From the NCBI GenBank assembly GCA_000697665.1, contig KL197726.1, positions 18,011-82,010 on the forward strand: a stretch of 64,000 bases of DNA, in the 5' to 3' direction. The stretch is from Jaapia argillacea MUCL 33604. Lineage: Eukaryota; Basidiomycota; Agaricomycetes; Jaapiales; Jaapiaceae. The notes under the pieces were generated by a model that was given only the letters and a program-made list of their open reading frames with translations, was not told the DNA's origin and ran no database searches. Shown here one piece after another: positions 1 through 10,530 of this stretch. Position 1 is the stretch's first letter. Each line of letters begins with the position of its first letter. The position numbers and the translations under genes are program-made.

Positions 1-100
1 TGGAACTAGCAGAATGCATCGGTACAAATGGGAATCAACCGTACTCACAAATCGAAATCAATGGTTAAAATCCTTATGATCACATTGGGCATCCCTCGGG

Positions 101-3100
101 TCAAAATCCTAAGTGAATGAATGGTACCCATCTGGTCGGCTGGACCCCTCGTGATCGTAGAGCCTGTACCGATGCATGGAGAGCAATGGCAGCGTCTCCT
201 CCACGAAGCTCTCCACTCTCCCCAAGCATTTCATAGAAGGCACCAGCAACACGTGGGCCGTCGTCGTCGTTGATTGACCACAATGTGGCGACGACACTTC
301 GGAAACCTGCGAATAACAACCCTGCAGCTAGATGAATGGCCTCATCCGGCGTCTGTGCGTCACCAGAGGCGGTCTGACAGGCGCTGAGGAATGCAAACTG
401 GGCGTCTTGTACCATTTGATGCATGACTGATTGGAGTGAGAGGGCCCCATCGTAAAGCAGGAAACGACTGTTCAGTCCGTCTTGGACTCCATGACACATG
501 AAATGGACCCAGTGAGAATCCTCGAGTGCACGGCCAACCGTCTGAATGGTGGCATCTTGACCCGATAGGATATTCACAGCAGCACCCCCGTAACCCTCCA
601 CAACTCGCTGAATCACAGCTAATTCTGCATTTACCATTGGGAGGGCAGACGCCCCAGGTGTATTTGGTTGAGCAATGAGGAGGATGCGAGGAGAGTCAAA
701 GGTCTCCTTTGAAACGCGTATTTGGGAACTTAGGGTGGTGAGATACGAAGAGGCGACGAAATCCATTGCGTTTGTACCAGCTTTTCCGGCAGCATGAATC
801 GGAAGGGATGAGAGCGGGCCCGTTGGGCACCAGAATAGTCGTGGAGGCGTGCTGTGTAATTGCGCCTGTCGAAGACGGCGGCAGTTAAGCAGCGAGAACA
901 ATGACGAGAATGAGACTCACCCGAAGCTGAAGGGAGTCCAGGACGGGGCATACGATAGAATCCCATAATTCCGCAAGGATGCGGGCTAGGACAGCGTCAT
1001 CATCTTCCTGGGCCTTCCGTTGGACCCGAACATGTCGAGTGATTTCCCCGGCCTGGTTCGCGATATTGCTTTCGCATTCTTGGGATCTGTTATTCCGAAC
1101 TGAGTTAAAGAGATTCAATGATAGTTTCGAGGTTGACGTCGGGGTTGCATGAGGTAATGGAATAATGCGAGGGCTCCCGACGCAATGGATGACAATTGCG
1201 TCGCTCCTGCGCTCACTGATGTTGACGATAATGACAGGTCCAAACCGAGCAGCTTGCTGCAGGCTGGTATATGGGGTAGGTTTGAGGAAGTGAGAGAATC
1301 CCGAAACTTTGCGGATGCGAGCAAGAGTGGCTTCCCATTTCTCAGCTATTTCTCTGTACCTCTGGTTTTCTTTCTCCTGCCCTCTTTCGTAAGCCCACGG
1401 GGTGTCTTTCGAAATCGCGCCACTCTCAAGTAATTTGCTCAGCTGGTCGAACTCGTCCGCAAGGGTGGTTTCCTCGTTACCAAGTCGGCGTAAATCATCC
1501 AAAGAGGTCCGGTAGCGTATGAGCTGTGCCCAAAGCAGCCCTCTCCCCTGATCTAGCAACTCAACTGCCAGTTCACACTGCCCTTCATCAACGGCGCAGG
1601 CGGCAGCATCGGAGGCTATTGTCAGAGAAACACCTGTCCGCAAGGTTCGACGGGAAGAGACGTCGCGCCCAACAGATACCTGGCGATCCAACAAATGCAA
1701 GGAACGCGTGTATGCAACCAAACTTGAGACATGTCTGTTCTCCTCCGCGAGTGATGCCCAACGCACAGCAGCGATCAATTGTTGTCGAGTGCCGGAGGCC
1801 GAGTGATGAGCAGCCTTTTCATATAACTGGAATGCTTCGTCACAATCTGTTTGGTTTCGGAACAATGCGTATCGCATCAAATGCTCTCTAGCAGAAGCTA
1901 AATGCACGAGGCCCAAAGTTGGATCGTCGGGGGAAAGAAGGGATGTAGCATTCCGTAAGTGTGCGGCGGCAAGGTCGAGATCAGGAGGGTCATGTAACTG
2001 GGCGAATCGGGAGAGGAGTACGTTTGCTGCGTTGTATAGATATGGGCCGTTCCCTGGGTGTTCTTCGGACGGACAAAGCTTCAAAGCTTCCTCATGATAA
2101 CGAACACCTCGCTCGAGGTCTCCCACTTCATTCTTTAGCTCAAATCGTGTAACATAAGCGGATCCGAGATTACTGAACGTTCCTTGCCGATCGGGATGGC
2201 CACGAGGATGGAACATAAGCGCCTGGCTATGATTCTTGATAGCTTGTTCCAAGTCCTCAGCATCTCCCTTATACCTATACCGCATCAACAACATCCCACC
2301 CAGATTATCCAGTGCGGCAGAGCGGGCATTGGGACCATCACGATAAAGCTGTAGAGCGTCCTGCTGAAATTTAACAGCTCGATCAAGGTCCTTCATATCT
2401 CCTCGGTGAATATATCGCCGGATACACGCTGTGGCGAGGCTAGTCAAGCGTGGGGCATCTTCAGGACGGCTGGGGGGCTGAAGGGTGAGCGCCTCGTGGC
2501 AGTACAAGATTGCGTGGTCAAGGTCGGACAGTTCGCCCGTGCGGTCAAACCATTGTGAGTAGGCATCGGCGACGCCGAACAAAGTGACGGGGCGGTCTGG
2601 ATGACCAGGGACTCGAATATCCAGGGCTTCGTTATAAAGGACAATGCTTCGAACGAGATCAACGATATCTGCATTGGCGGAGAAGAGCACGAGAGACGCG
2701 GTGGCGAGGTTGTGAAGCGCAACAGCTCGAAAATCGTGATCAGGAGGACATAAAGCAAGTGCATCGCCATAATATCTCAAACTCTGGTCGAGATATTCAC
2801 GTTCTCTCAATCTCCTGAAGCGGCCAAGGGATGCGGAAGCAATCCGAGTGAGAAACATCTCTCGATGAGGGAAGTCTTGGGGACAAAGCTCCAAAGCTTC
2901 TCTGTGGTATGTGAATGCATCATCGAGTTTCTTGGTCGCACCATCGAACTCGTAGTGAGTCATCCTAGCCTTCCCGATAGCAGCCAGGGAAATGAATCGA
3001 TGCGGGTGAGGCGAAGGGCAGAGACCCAAGGCCTTGAGAGCGTAGTCTTCCGCATCTTGTACCTCTGGCGAACCGTATTCCTTGGCGCGAGTCAACGAAA

Positions 3101-4019
3101 GATCGACAAGATCGAGGAGCTGTGGGATGGGACCAATCATTAGTCGACGACGACGCGGGATAGGTGAACCGAGGCTGACATAATGGAGGTCCCAGGAATC
3201 TGACTTTTGAAGGTTCATCCCTTGCTCGATAGGACACGAACTCCTGTTTTTGTGAAGTAATCAGTGGTCTGTCGCCAGCGATCGAAAGTCAGACATACCA
3301 TATTCCCCGAACTGCGGGATCGACAGTGGTCTGAGCTTCGTACTCATCCGCGAAAATATACACTTCATCGTCGGGAGGTATAACATCGCTGCTGGAGACA
3401 GCACTGAAAGCCACCACGCCCTCAGATACTTGGAAAGTACCAGTGCCTATGTCGGCGCTGTCAAAGAAGAAGCGTTGAAAGATTGACGGAAGATAAACAC
3501 CCACTTTCTTTTAGTGGAACTTCGCCCTTTGGAGAGCCCGACATGACTCGGACATGCGCCAGAACTCTTCCAAGCTGATCAGACCGGTAGAGGGATAGAT
3601 CATGATGCAGTTGCGCCCGTAACACCAGGCCATCTTCAAGGATGCTGGGAAGCCAAGAGCTCAGATGAAAGTCAAAACTCAGGTGCCGTAACTGACAAGT
3701 CAAGCCCACGACTCCAAGATGCAGCTCCCGCCCCGACTATATCAACGATCGATATCGGGATGCAACCATCGACGTCCACACAAGCCTGAAGCCGGTATTT
3801 GTTTGTGGAGTAGAGATCAGGTTGTTCGCCAGATGGTAATATTGACGGTGATGGTCCTCCAGATGAGTCTGTTTCGAGGGTGAAAGTGAGGTGAATGATG
3901 CGAATGGGGCTGATTCCGGGATGACATCTTCAGGTTGGCAACTCCTCCCAGGAAATCTGAACTTACCCAGTGGGAAACTCGATCTTTTGTTTGAAGTGGA
4001 GGGAGGAAATCGCAAGCAT
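101..4019 (-). CDS. C2-TPR-CHAT caspase-like protein (CHAT gene 1)
   Basis: My model is complement(join(101..865, 921..3243, 3299..3457, 3501..3691, 3738..3909, 3967..4019)), 1220 aa; all phases agree. The first exons give a beta-rich segment (about residues 18-190) that reads like a C2 domain. A long helical stretch of TPR-like repeats follows, with units such as LDRAVKFQQDALQLY and LEQAIKNHSQALMFHP. The C-terminus is a CHAT domain with the clan CD dyad: His about 1091 in FMCHGVQDG and Cys about 1129 in FLSACQTA. CHAT proteins are caspase/separase-like proteases linked to regulated proteolysis and cell death; the substrate here is unknown. The last intron (920..866) lies at the same place as in the second CHAT gene at 20.9 kb, and the last exon has the same length (765 nt). 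The donor of the second intron (GTCGGG) is weak, so the exon 2/3 join is the least sure part. A shorter start at 3218 would drop the C2 part. Confidence 0.85.
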
Positions 4020-4372
4020 TGGTAAATATGACGGTCAGTGGATAGACTTGTCAGTCAGTGTATGACGCCAGTTATCGTGACGCGGCTGTTGAAACGAGTT
4101 GAAGCTCGTCGAACTCGAGGCTATTGGCCCATGTTCACGGATCGTGACCCCCGTCCTCGATTGCTTTCGTGAATGGAAAAGGGCTCGTTAATCAGGGCCG
4201 ACGACTTATTATAACCATCATGATGACTTTTCCAAATCCAACATCTACCTCCTGCGTTGGTGGATACTATTATGCGTACCCAAATTTCGGGCTGTCATCT
4301 TTATATCACCATCTTCAACGCCCATACAATTCCTAGTTGCGTTTCAGCTCGAGAAGTACTCGTAGCACTCGG
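4020..4372. other. intergenic, CHAT gene 1 promoter side
   Basis: I see no gene here. It lies between the 5' end of the CHAT gene and the 3' end of the secreted-protein gene, and must hold the CHAT promoter. I found no clear TATA box or repeat. Confidence 0.5.
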
Positions 4373-4808
4373 CTACTGGGGAACCGTTCCCGAAGCGGCG
4401 ATACATCCATGATACCCCCAAGGGCCGTACACATCCTTCCCATCCGAACAGTGATTATCAACGCCGCCATTCGAGAAGCAAATGCCAGCGGGGCCGGACA
4501 ATAACGTTCCACCCTCCTCCTACGCACACATGGGGAAAATTCGCCTTCAAATCAGCCAAACCTTCGGCATCAAGAAGACTCACGGTGATGGTATAAGTAC
4601 AAAGATTGTACTCGCTCGGATCCGTTGATTTTTTATAATAGCAACCCATAGTCATACTCGCGTCGTCACAAGTCCACTTTTGCAAGCACTCGTTTCCGAC
4701 TGTTGGGCTGATGTTGTCATAGTCACAGTTAGGACACGTGGTGCATAGGGCGGACGACATGGAGAAGAGGACCGAGACGAGGAGGGTGATGAAGAGTAAA
4801 TTGGACAT
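4373..4808 (-). CDS. small cysteine-rich secreted protein (family member D)
   Basis: Model complement(join(4373..4519, 4584..4808)), 123 aa. The N-terminus is a signal peptide (MSNLLFITLLVSVLFSMSSA). The mature part has ten cysteines arranged CTTCPNC, then C...WTC, GCYY, CTYT in exon 1, and ICF, HC, GC in exon 2. The C-terminus ASGTVPQ matches ASGTTQ or PSGTTQ of the three relatives at 28-32 kb, and the intron follows the CTY motif as in them. It is probably an extracellular, disulfide-bonded protein of unknown role. It is the most diverged of the four: its exon 2 is 147 nt against 126 nt in the others. A decayed copy lies 0.9 kb upstream. Confidence 0.8.
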
Positions 4809-5744
4809 AGTTAGGTTAGGTGCTGTCTGGTACTACGAGGAGGGAGAAATGGATGGGATATTAGCGGGGGCTCGGCCGTGAAGGCGGTGCAGAGATTAAT
4901 GCATACCTACAAAATGAGCGATATCCGATTAACTGATTCTCGCTAACTAACCCTCCCTTTATGACTGTTTTCTGTATAGGCAGCGAGGGATTAGACGTGA
5001 CCCAGAACAAGGATTAGATTACGAAACTGTTAAAACCCACACTGTCTACAACGACATTCTTTCTTTCAACTCCTAACGTCACTTGGTGAGTGAGCTGGGC
5101 TATGTTACGGGAGGGCGTGGTACAAGTTTAGCTTCGCTCTGAGGTGATTGTAAGATCTTCGGGCAACCAAGAGTTGGAGGAGAATTCCATCTTTACTGTG
5201 ACTTGGGGCTAATGATACGCTTGCAAGGATGGACGGAAGTACGCAGCGGTAAGGTCCTCGTGTATAAGAGGGTGTCGCCGGGTAGGGTCGGTGTGGGGGT
5301 TGTCCTAACTGTATTCTTTCCGACGACAGATCCTGGTGCGCTTCGTCCAGGACAGCCAATGGACGTTGATTGAATACAGTGCACCTGATTAATCGAAAGA
5401 GTCCAGGAGCTTGGATTTGTCCACCCACGGGAAGTCTGAAAAAAGGTTGGGTTGCTCACCTGACAACCGTGCCGCGGAAGCTACTTAAACCTCTACCAAA
5501 CCTCTGCCGTAAGTCTGAAGCGCTATTTTCCTGGGCGTATCTCATAGCGGCGGGATGACATGAAGGAGAAGGATTCGCTATTTCGGGCGTGGGCCCTAGC
5601 TCCTGCGAATAAACAGAACTTGCGCCGATTCAGAATGACCAGACTACCGTCGCTTCGCACGCTTGACCTCCTGCCAGTACGCGCCCCACTGATGTACAGT
5701 ATACCGATCGAACGTAACAACCAGGAAAGTGAGACAAGACTCAC
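4809..5744. other. intergenic between secreted-protein gene and its pseudogene
   Basis: Apart from the promoter box at 4981-4997 I see no gene. Short open frames on both strands have no recognisable domain and no splice-consistent partner. A phrase near 5380-5410 (CACCTGATTAATCGAAAGAG) recurs in a diverged form near 6566-6590, so part of this stretch may be a local duplication. Confidence 0.4.
4981..4997 (-). promoter_or_regulatory. family promoter box upstream of member D
   Basis: The plus strand reads CAGCGAGGGATTAGACG, close to the ACAGCGAGGGATTCGAAG box found upstream of the three tandem relatives at 28.9, 30.3 and 32.3 kb. It lies about 170 bp upstream of the start codon, with a short TATA-like ATAG at its edge. 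Its role is inferred only from conservation next to all four genes. Confidence 0.5.
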
Positions 5745-5940
5745 GGTTATTGTATAAGTTATAGGCTAGGATACTTGGAGTTTTGATAATCGCATCCCGC
5801 AATTGTCGCAAGTCCATTTTTGCAACTATTAGTTACCAAGGGTTGGGCTGATGTTGTCATATTCGCAAGGCGTTGTGCAAGGGGCAGAGGGGAGAGAGTG
5901 AGGGTTGAGAGGAGGACGGCTACCAGGAAGATTGAGTGAG
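5745..5940 (-). pseudogene. decayed copy of the cysteine-rich secreted protein
   Basis: The minus strand translates to recognisable pieces of member D: SAPCTTPCEYDNISPTLGN, then LQKWTCDN, then TYTITVS followed by the intron donor GTGAGT. The codons that encode Glu-Cys in the intact gene are two adjacent stops (TAA TAG). Another TAG falls before the last motif, and the signal-peptide-like segment (IFLVAVLLSTLTLS) is in another frame. The gene is therefore dead by at least three stops and a frameshift, while the DNA similarity to 4590-4750 is still obvious. Confidence 0.8.
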
Positions 5941-7429
5941 CAGCCTGAGTTGGTTGGTTTTGAGCCCAAGTAGCGAACAGGGGGCCACAGATGACCCGGA
6001 ACCAGAGGCGAAACGCACCTGCTACAAAACGAACGGCATCAGAGGTCCGATATTCACTGGTCGAAACACCTTGAGTTCAACAGGTACCTTCACTTTCTGC
6101 ATTGGCTGCGGAGGATCTGAAGGCGAGTCCAAAAACCCCATACTCTTGACGGAAAGATTTAACTTCCCTCAAGTAATTCGAACACCAGGGGGAACGCAAC
6201 TGAGGTTCGACTGACAGGGCTGATTCCTGAAAACATCCACGTTACGCAAGGCGGTCGTAGGATTTCGATGCGGCTGCGGAATGGTGAGAATTATGGGCCA
6301 GAGGGAACGAATTCGGCCTAAATGCACTACTTACCGATGGCCACAGTGTTTTTCATTGTCCCACCTTGATATCGGGGGGTCTTCAAAAGAAGGATTGCAC
6401 GCGAACCATGTTCAAAAGGGCTGGGGCGCTCAATTTGACCCGAGGCTTCCTTTCTGTATGCGGGTGCTTTATGTTGCACGTTTCAGGTGTCGGCGCAATT
6501 CAACGAAAGCCTTATGGTACATGCCATTTTTCCAGGATAGTTCACACACGTTCCGTAGAAGTATGTGCCTGATTAATTAAAAGAGTCCGTAAACTGGGGT
6601 TGTGAACTTGATGCCGGTACAAATGATCACTGTAACTCACCTCAGAAGCCTCCTGCGTCATATATTCCCAGCTGTACGAGATCCGTTTCCCACCCTTCTA
6701 GTTCTAATCTCACAAGAGTGAGCTGAATTGGATGATGGGAGAAACAGTGTACTCCGTGGTGATCTTCCGCTGAGAAGTGCAGCCGTGTCATGGATCACCC
6801 GGGGAGTACTCTGCAAGGTCCGTCGGAACGGAGCAATGAGTGCACAGGAACTCGAATCAGAGTCGTGGACGGCGACTCGGATGGGAAGGACTCCGGTTCG
6901 GGGGGGGGGGGACAAGTCACGTTCCCGACGAGTGATCAAGACGCGTGACCTTAATGGTCCGTGCACATCTATTGATCTGACTGACGGCTCCAATCACAAG
7001 CGGGATTGAATGGAATCGCCAAGGGTCGGGATTGGATCATGTCAGCCCCTCCATCGATACTTCACGAAGATGAAACGTAAATGAGCACATATGTCTCCAG
7101 ATAACTCTGTAGGACTAGAATACCTTAGTCTCTCACAAAACCACTCTGCGAGACCAGGATTTTGATGATTTTGAGGCCACCAGTTTAGCGCCACGCCGAG
7201 AGTATCGCCAGGAAAGAGCGGACATGATGCCTCATCGCTTGCAGTGGGCTGTACTTCCATGTCTCATAGAGACTGATTTTGGACGTCCAGCAGCAGCGTA
7301 GTCCCACAACTCCAGGGCTAGAAAAACCAGCTGTGGCTAACGATATCAGCGAAGAACGGTAATCAGTGTGTTGTTCCGTAGGAACGATAAAGTTTGATCA
7401 ATTTACCTGACTCCAACCCATAGCTACTA
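5941..7429. other. intergenic, with a G12 run
   Basis: No supportable gene. A run of twelve G residues lies at about 6900-6911. Open frames such as 5936-6214 (plus) and 7042-7260 (minus) show no recognised motif. The stretch sits between two pseudogenes and may itself be decayed gene sequence. Confidence 0.4.
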
Positions 7430-8380
7430 GAGATGAATGACATCTCGAAAGGTTGACTCCGATAACGAGCCTAAAGCGTAGAGTGTGCGCGACTCGGCGA
7501 AGAGCCTCTTTTACACGACCGGATTCAAGGTCGTCTGGAGAAAGGCACATTTCTTCGAGTGGACACCTTGTCATGCGTGGAGGGAGGTGAAAACGTCTAA
7601 AGAATAGAACCCTTTGTAAAACATGATCGACGTTAGATCGACGGCGCAATGGGGTTCTGCGTAATCAACATCCAGGTGTAGCAAATTGGGTAGACCACCC
7701 GCATGTAGAGAGGGAAATCGACCCTCGAATCAGGGACTCGTTGAGAGAGTGGGCTAATTCTAGGTGGAGGACCAAGAAGGAGCCGAAGATGGCGGAATGA
7801 CACAAAACGTTTGTGAGGTTCATTTTTTTCTGGCCTCGAGCACGATGCTTCACTGAGAATCGTGTCAAGCGGATTGTTGTACCAAATGCGATGACGAGAG
7901 CTTTAAGGCATGGACATACCAGCAGGGGTACTATCCCACTGAGATGCGGTGATATGTAGATCAAATGTGTTGAGATTCCGAAGGTTGAACATCTAAGAGA
8001 GGAAGTTAGGAGTTTCGCTGACCAAGGCTAAAATTTTCTACTTTTGACTGGAACAAGTTTCAGAGTGGACTCAAAAGAAAGACGAGATTTGGACTAAAGG
8101 TCACAAAGACGAGGCTAATAGGCGACTATCGTCTTCCTTAAAAGGTCTTTGTTTGCGATATATGATATGCCTCCCCTGAAAACTTGGTCAAGTTCGACCT
8201 CATAGAAAGAGTTGCAATAACGTGGGCTTCGGGGGTTTTGAGGCGGCTGGATGTGGCGCTAAAACAAGCACGTCGGCGCATTCTTGAACTTAATCGATAA
8301 CATGTCAATGAGCTCGGTTGGCATTTCAATCGGCAGGAACGGAGCGAGGGACATGAAGGAGTGGACTTGAAGGCCTCTGC
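7430..8380 (-). pseudogene. F-box/LRR protein pseudogene
   Basis: Fragments in several frames match the intact F-box gene at 10.5-11.9 kb in order. They are an F-box-like start (APFLPIEMPTELIDMLS, about 8340), a segment VIATLSMRSNLTKF (compare VALALSVMPNLTKF), and near 7565-7470 CPLEEMCLSPDDLESG followed by EALRRVAHTLRF (compare CPLQEMCLNPEELESD and EAFRRVARTLRF). Frames switch between fragments, with stops such as the TAG after APTCLF, and the middle LRR part is shortened. Exact edges are uncertain. Confidence 0.7.
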
Positions 8381-8441
8381 GTAGTAACGGAGGGTGACGA
8401 GCGAGTGACATTTCGTGACTAGTTGTGACATGCATGACGGG

Positions 8442-8447
8442 ACGCGT
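8442..8447 (+). promoter_or_regulatory. MCB element (ACGCGT) upstream of PCNA
   Basis: ACGCGT lies 87 bp upstream of the PCNA start codon. This hexamer is the MluI cell-cycle box bound by MBF, which drives G1/S genes including PCNA in yeasts. Position and gene identity fit; function is inferred. Confidence 0.5.
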
Positions 8448-8533
8448 CTGATGAGTCGCGTATCTTTGCACTTTCACCGCCGTCCATCTTCACCCTCAAC
8501 CATCATCCTGATTCTTCACGCCCTCCTTGAACG

Positions 8534-9986
8534 ATGCTTGAAGCAAAGCTACAAGAAGCTGCAATACTAAAACGTCTGCTGGATGGTAAGCTCCGGTCCT
8601 TTGTAGTCAGCTCCGCCAGATCAATTTTGCTCCGAGTTCTGCGAAATGCTCGCGTACAATGCACTAACGCGACGCTCTCGTATTTCAGCTGTGAAGGAAC
8701 TCGTAACCGATGCAAACTTTGAGTGCACGGAGGAAGGCATCGTGCGTCTGCTTCTTCTCGCGTTTATTCATTCTCAGTGCTCACTCGTCCATCGTTCCTG
8801 CAGACCCTCCAAGCCATGGACAACTCTCACGTCGCGTTGGTCGCCGTCAAACTGGATGCCACAGGTTTCAAAAAGTATCGATGCGATCGACCCATGCCAC
8901 TCGGTGTCAACATCAACTCGTTAACGAAAGTCCTCAAGTGTGCCAAGGACGACGACATTGTAGTTCTTAAAGCTTCGGACGATGCTGATGTGTTGAATCT
9001 CACGTACGAAGCCCGAAGTAAGTCTTCCTCCTTTCATCATCTCCCCTCGAGTGCCATGCCAACGGGCTCCTGACGCTGTCCCTCCAGACTCTGACCGAAT
9101 CGCCGAGTACGATATGAAGCTCATGGACATTGATTCCGACACTCTCGGTATCCCCGATACTGAATACGACGCCCGCGTAACCATGCCCTCGGCCGAATTC
9201 ACCCGTATCGTCCGTGACCTCTCCCAGCTTGGTGAGTCAGTCCGCATCGAAGTCTCGAAAGAAGGGGTTCGGTTCGCAAGCGACGGTGAAGCTGCCAACG
9301 GATCTGTGCTATTGAAGCAGACCGAAGGCGGAGGAAGCTCTGCGAAGGGAGTTATCAAAGCTGGAGGGGACAATGAAGATGACGATGTCGAAGAGGGGAG
9401 TAGCAAGAAGACCAAGAAGAAGGTTAAGAAGGAAGATGGGGAGGAGGGCGACGAGGATGTTGAGATGAATGGAGAGGGTGAGGCAGGTGGTGATGACGAG
9501 GAGGGTGATGGTGAGTTCAAGGCGAGGAGTGACGACGACGGTGAGGAGGAACAGGACGAAGAAGAGGGCCAAAACAAGAAGAAGCGAAAGAAGGCACCTG
9601 CTAAAGTACGTTCCATTGTTTTCTCTTTTCATCCAACCCCTTTTCTCTCCATCTCAACTGCCTGTACTTGGTAGGCCGCCAAACCTTCCAAAAAAGCCAA
9701 AAAGTCAGCGGACGACGATTCCGCAGGCGGGGTCCGAATCGAGATGAACCAACATGTCACTCTCACTTTCAGCCTGAAGTATTTGGTCAACTTTTCGAAA
9801 AGCTCGACGTTAGCGGAGAAGGTAGAGCTCATGATGAGCAATGATGTTCCCTTACTCGTGAGCGCTTTCTGAATTTGCCATTAGCTTGGAGATACTAACG
9901 AACTGTTGGTTGTAACTTAGGTAAATTACGAGTTCGGTCAAGGGCACATACGGTACTACCTCGCTCCAAAAATTGGAGACGATTAA
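8534..9986 (+). CDS. PCNA: proliferating cell nuclear antigen with long acidic/basic insertion
   Basis: Model join(8534..8585, 8689..8741, 8804..9017, 9088..9605, 9675..9857, 9921..9986), 361 aa; every junction keeps phase. It is the homotrimeric sliding clamp for DNA polymerases delta and epsilon, acting in replication and repair. Family marks in order: MLEAKL start, [48 protein letters not shown] and the C-terminus [12 protein letters not shown]. Normal PCNA is about 260 aa. The extra 100 or so residues lie between SVLLKQ (about 184) and VRIEMNQ (about 299). They are a run of Asp/Glu and Lys clusters ending in [20 protein letters not shown], split by one intron. The insertion falls at a loop of the second domain, so the ring fold could be kept. 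The basic clusters could act as a nuclear localisation signal. Confidence 0.95.
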
Positions 9987-10530
9987 AGGAGCTTTCGAGC
10001 TTATTAATGGACCTGAGTCTCCATCGTTTCGATTAGTCGTCTCGCAATACATCTTTCCCATTATCTCGCTTTGTGGTTCTTTGATTTTTGTCATCCGTTA
10101 TCCTCCAGACCCGTCTTGTATCTCGACCATTTCCTACTGTGCGCTTCTATGTACGTACCTGTCAACGAGACGGGTCATATACCTCACTTTGGGTTGCCCC
10201 TTCAAGTTGACCAGCTTCAAGTCGATCCTGAGCAGCAAATTTCGAGGCGTGCATGTCAGAGAAGAGCACTTGGAATAGTGGTATACCTGTACCTATCCAC
10301 TTGTTCTGTGGAATTCTATCTTCGCATGCAATTACGTCGGCGATGTTTCCCTGGCGTTGTGGAAATGAAGTTAGAAAAGTAAATGCGTGAGTGGCGTCCA
10401 ATCTCGTCCAAATGATTCCTTCACGGTGACAAGTCGTGACTACGTGACACAAGTAACAGTAACATCAGCTGTGACTGTATGTGACTGCAGCCGTTCAACT
10501 CAAGTTGCCAATCCTTTCATCCCCTGCCTG
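9987..10530. other. PCNA / F-box intergenic region
   Basis: No gene supported. Open frames on both strands here have no recognised motif. The in-frame stretch 10387-10530 ahead of the F-box gene could extend that protein by 48 residues but shows no conserved feature. Confidence 0.4.

Noticed and set aside
6900-6911. G12 run as a quadruplex or telomeric signal
   Set aside because: A single uninterrupted run without further G-tracts; more likely slippage or an assembly-sensitive homopolymer.
8921-9632. Long antisense frames over PCNA exon 4
   Set aside because: They are shadows of the Asp/Glu/Lys-rich insertion, giving poly-Ser or poly-Leu on the other strand.
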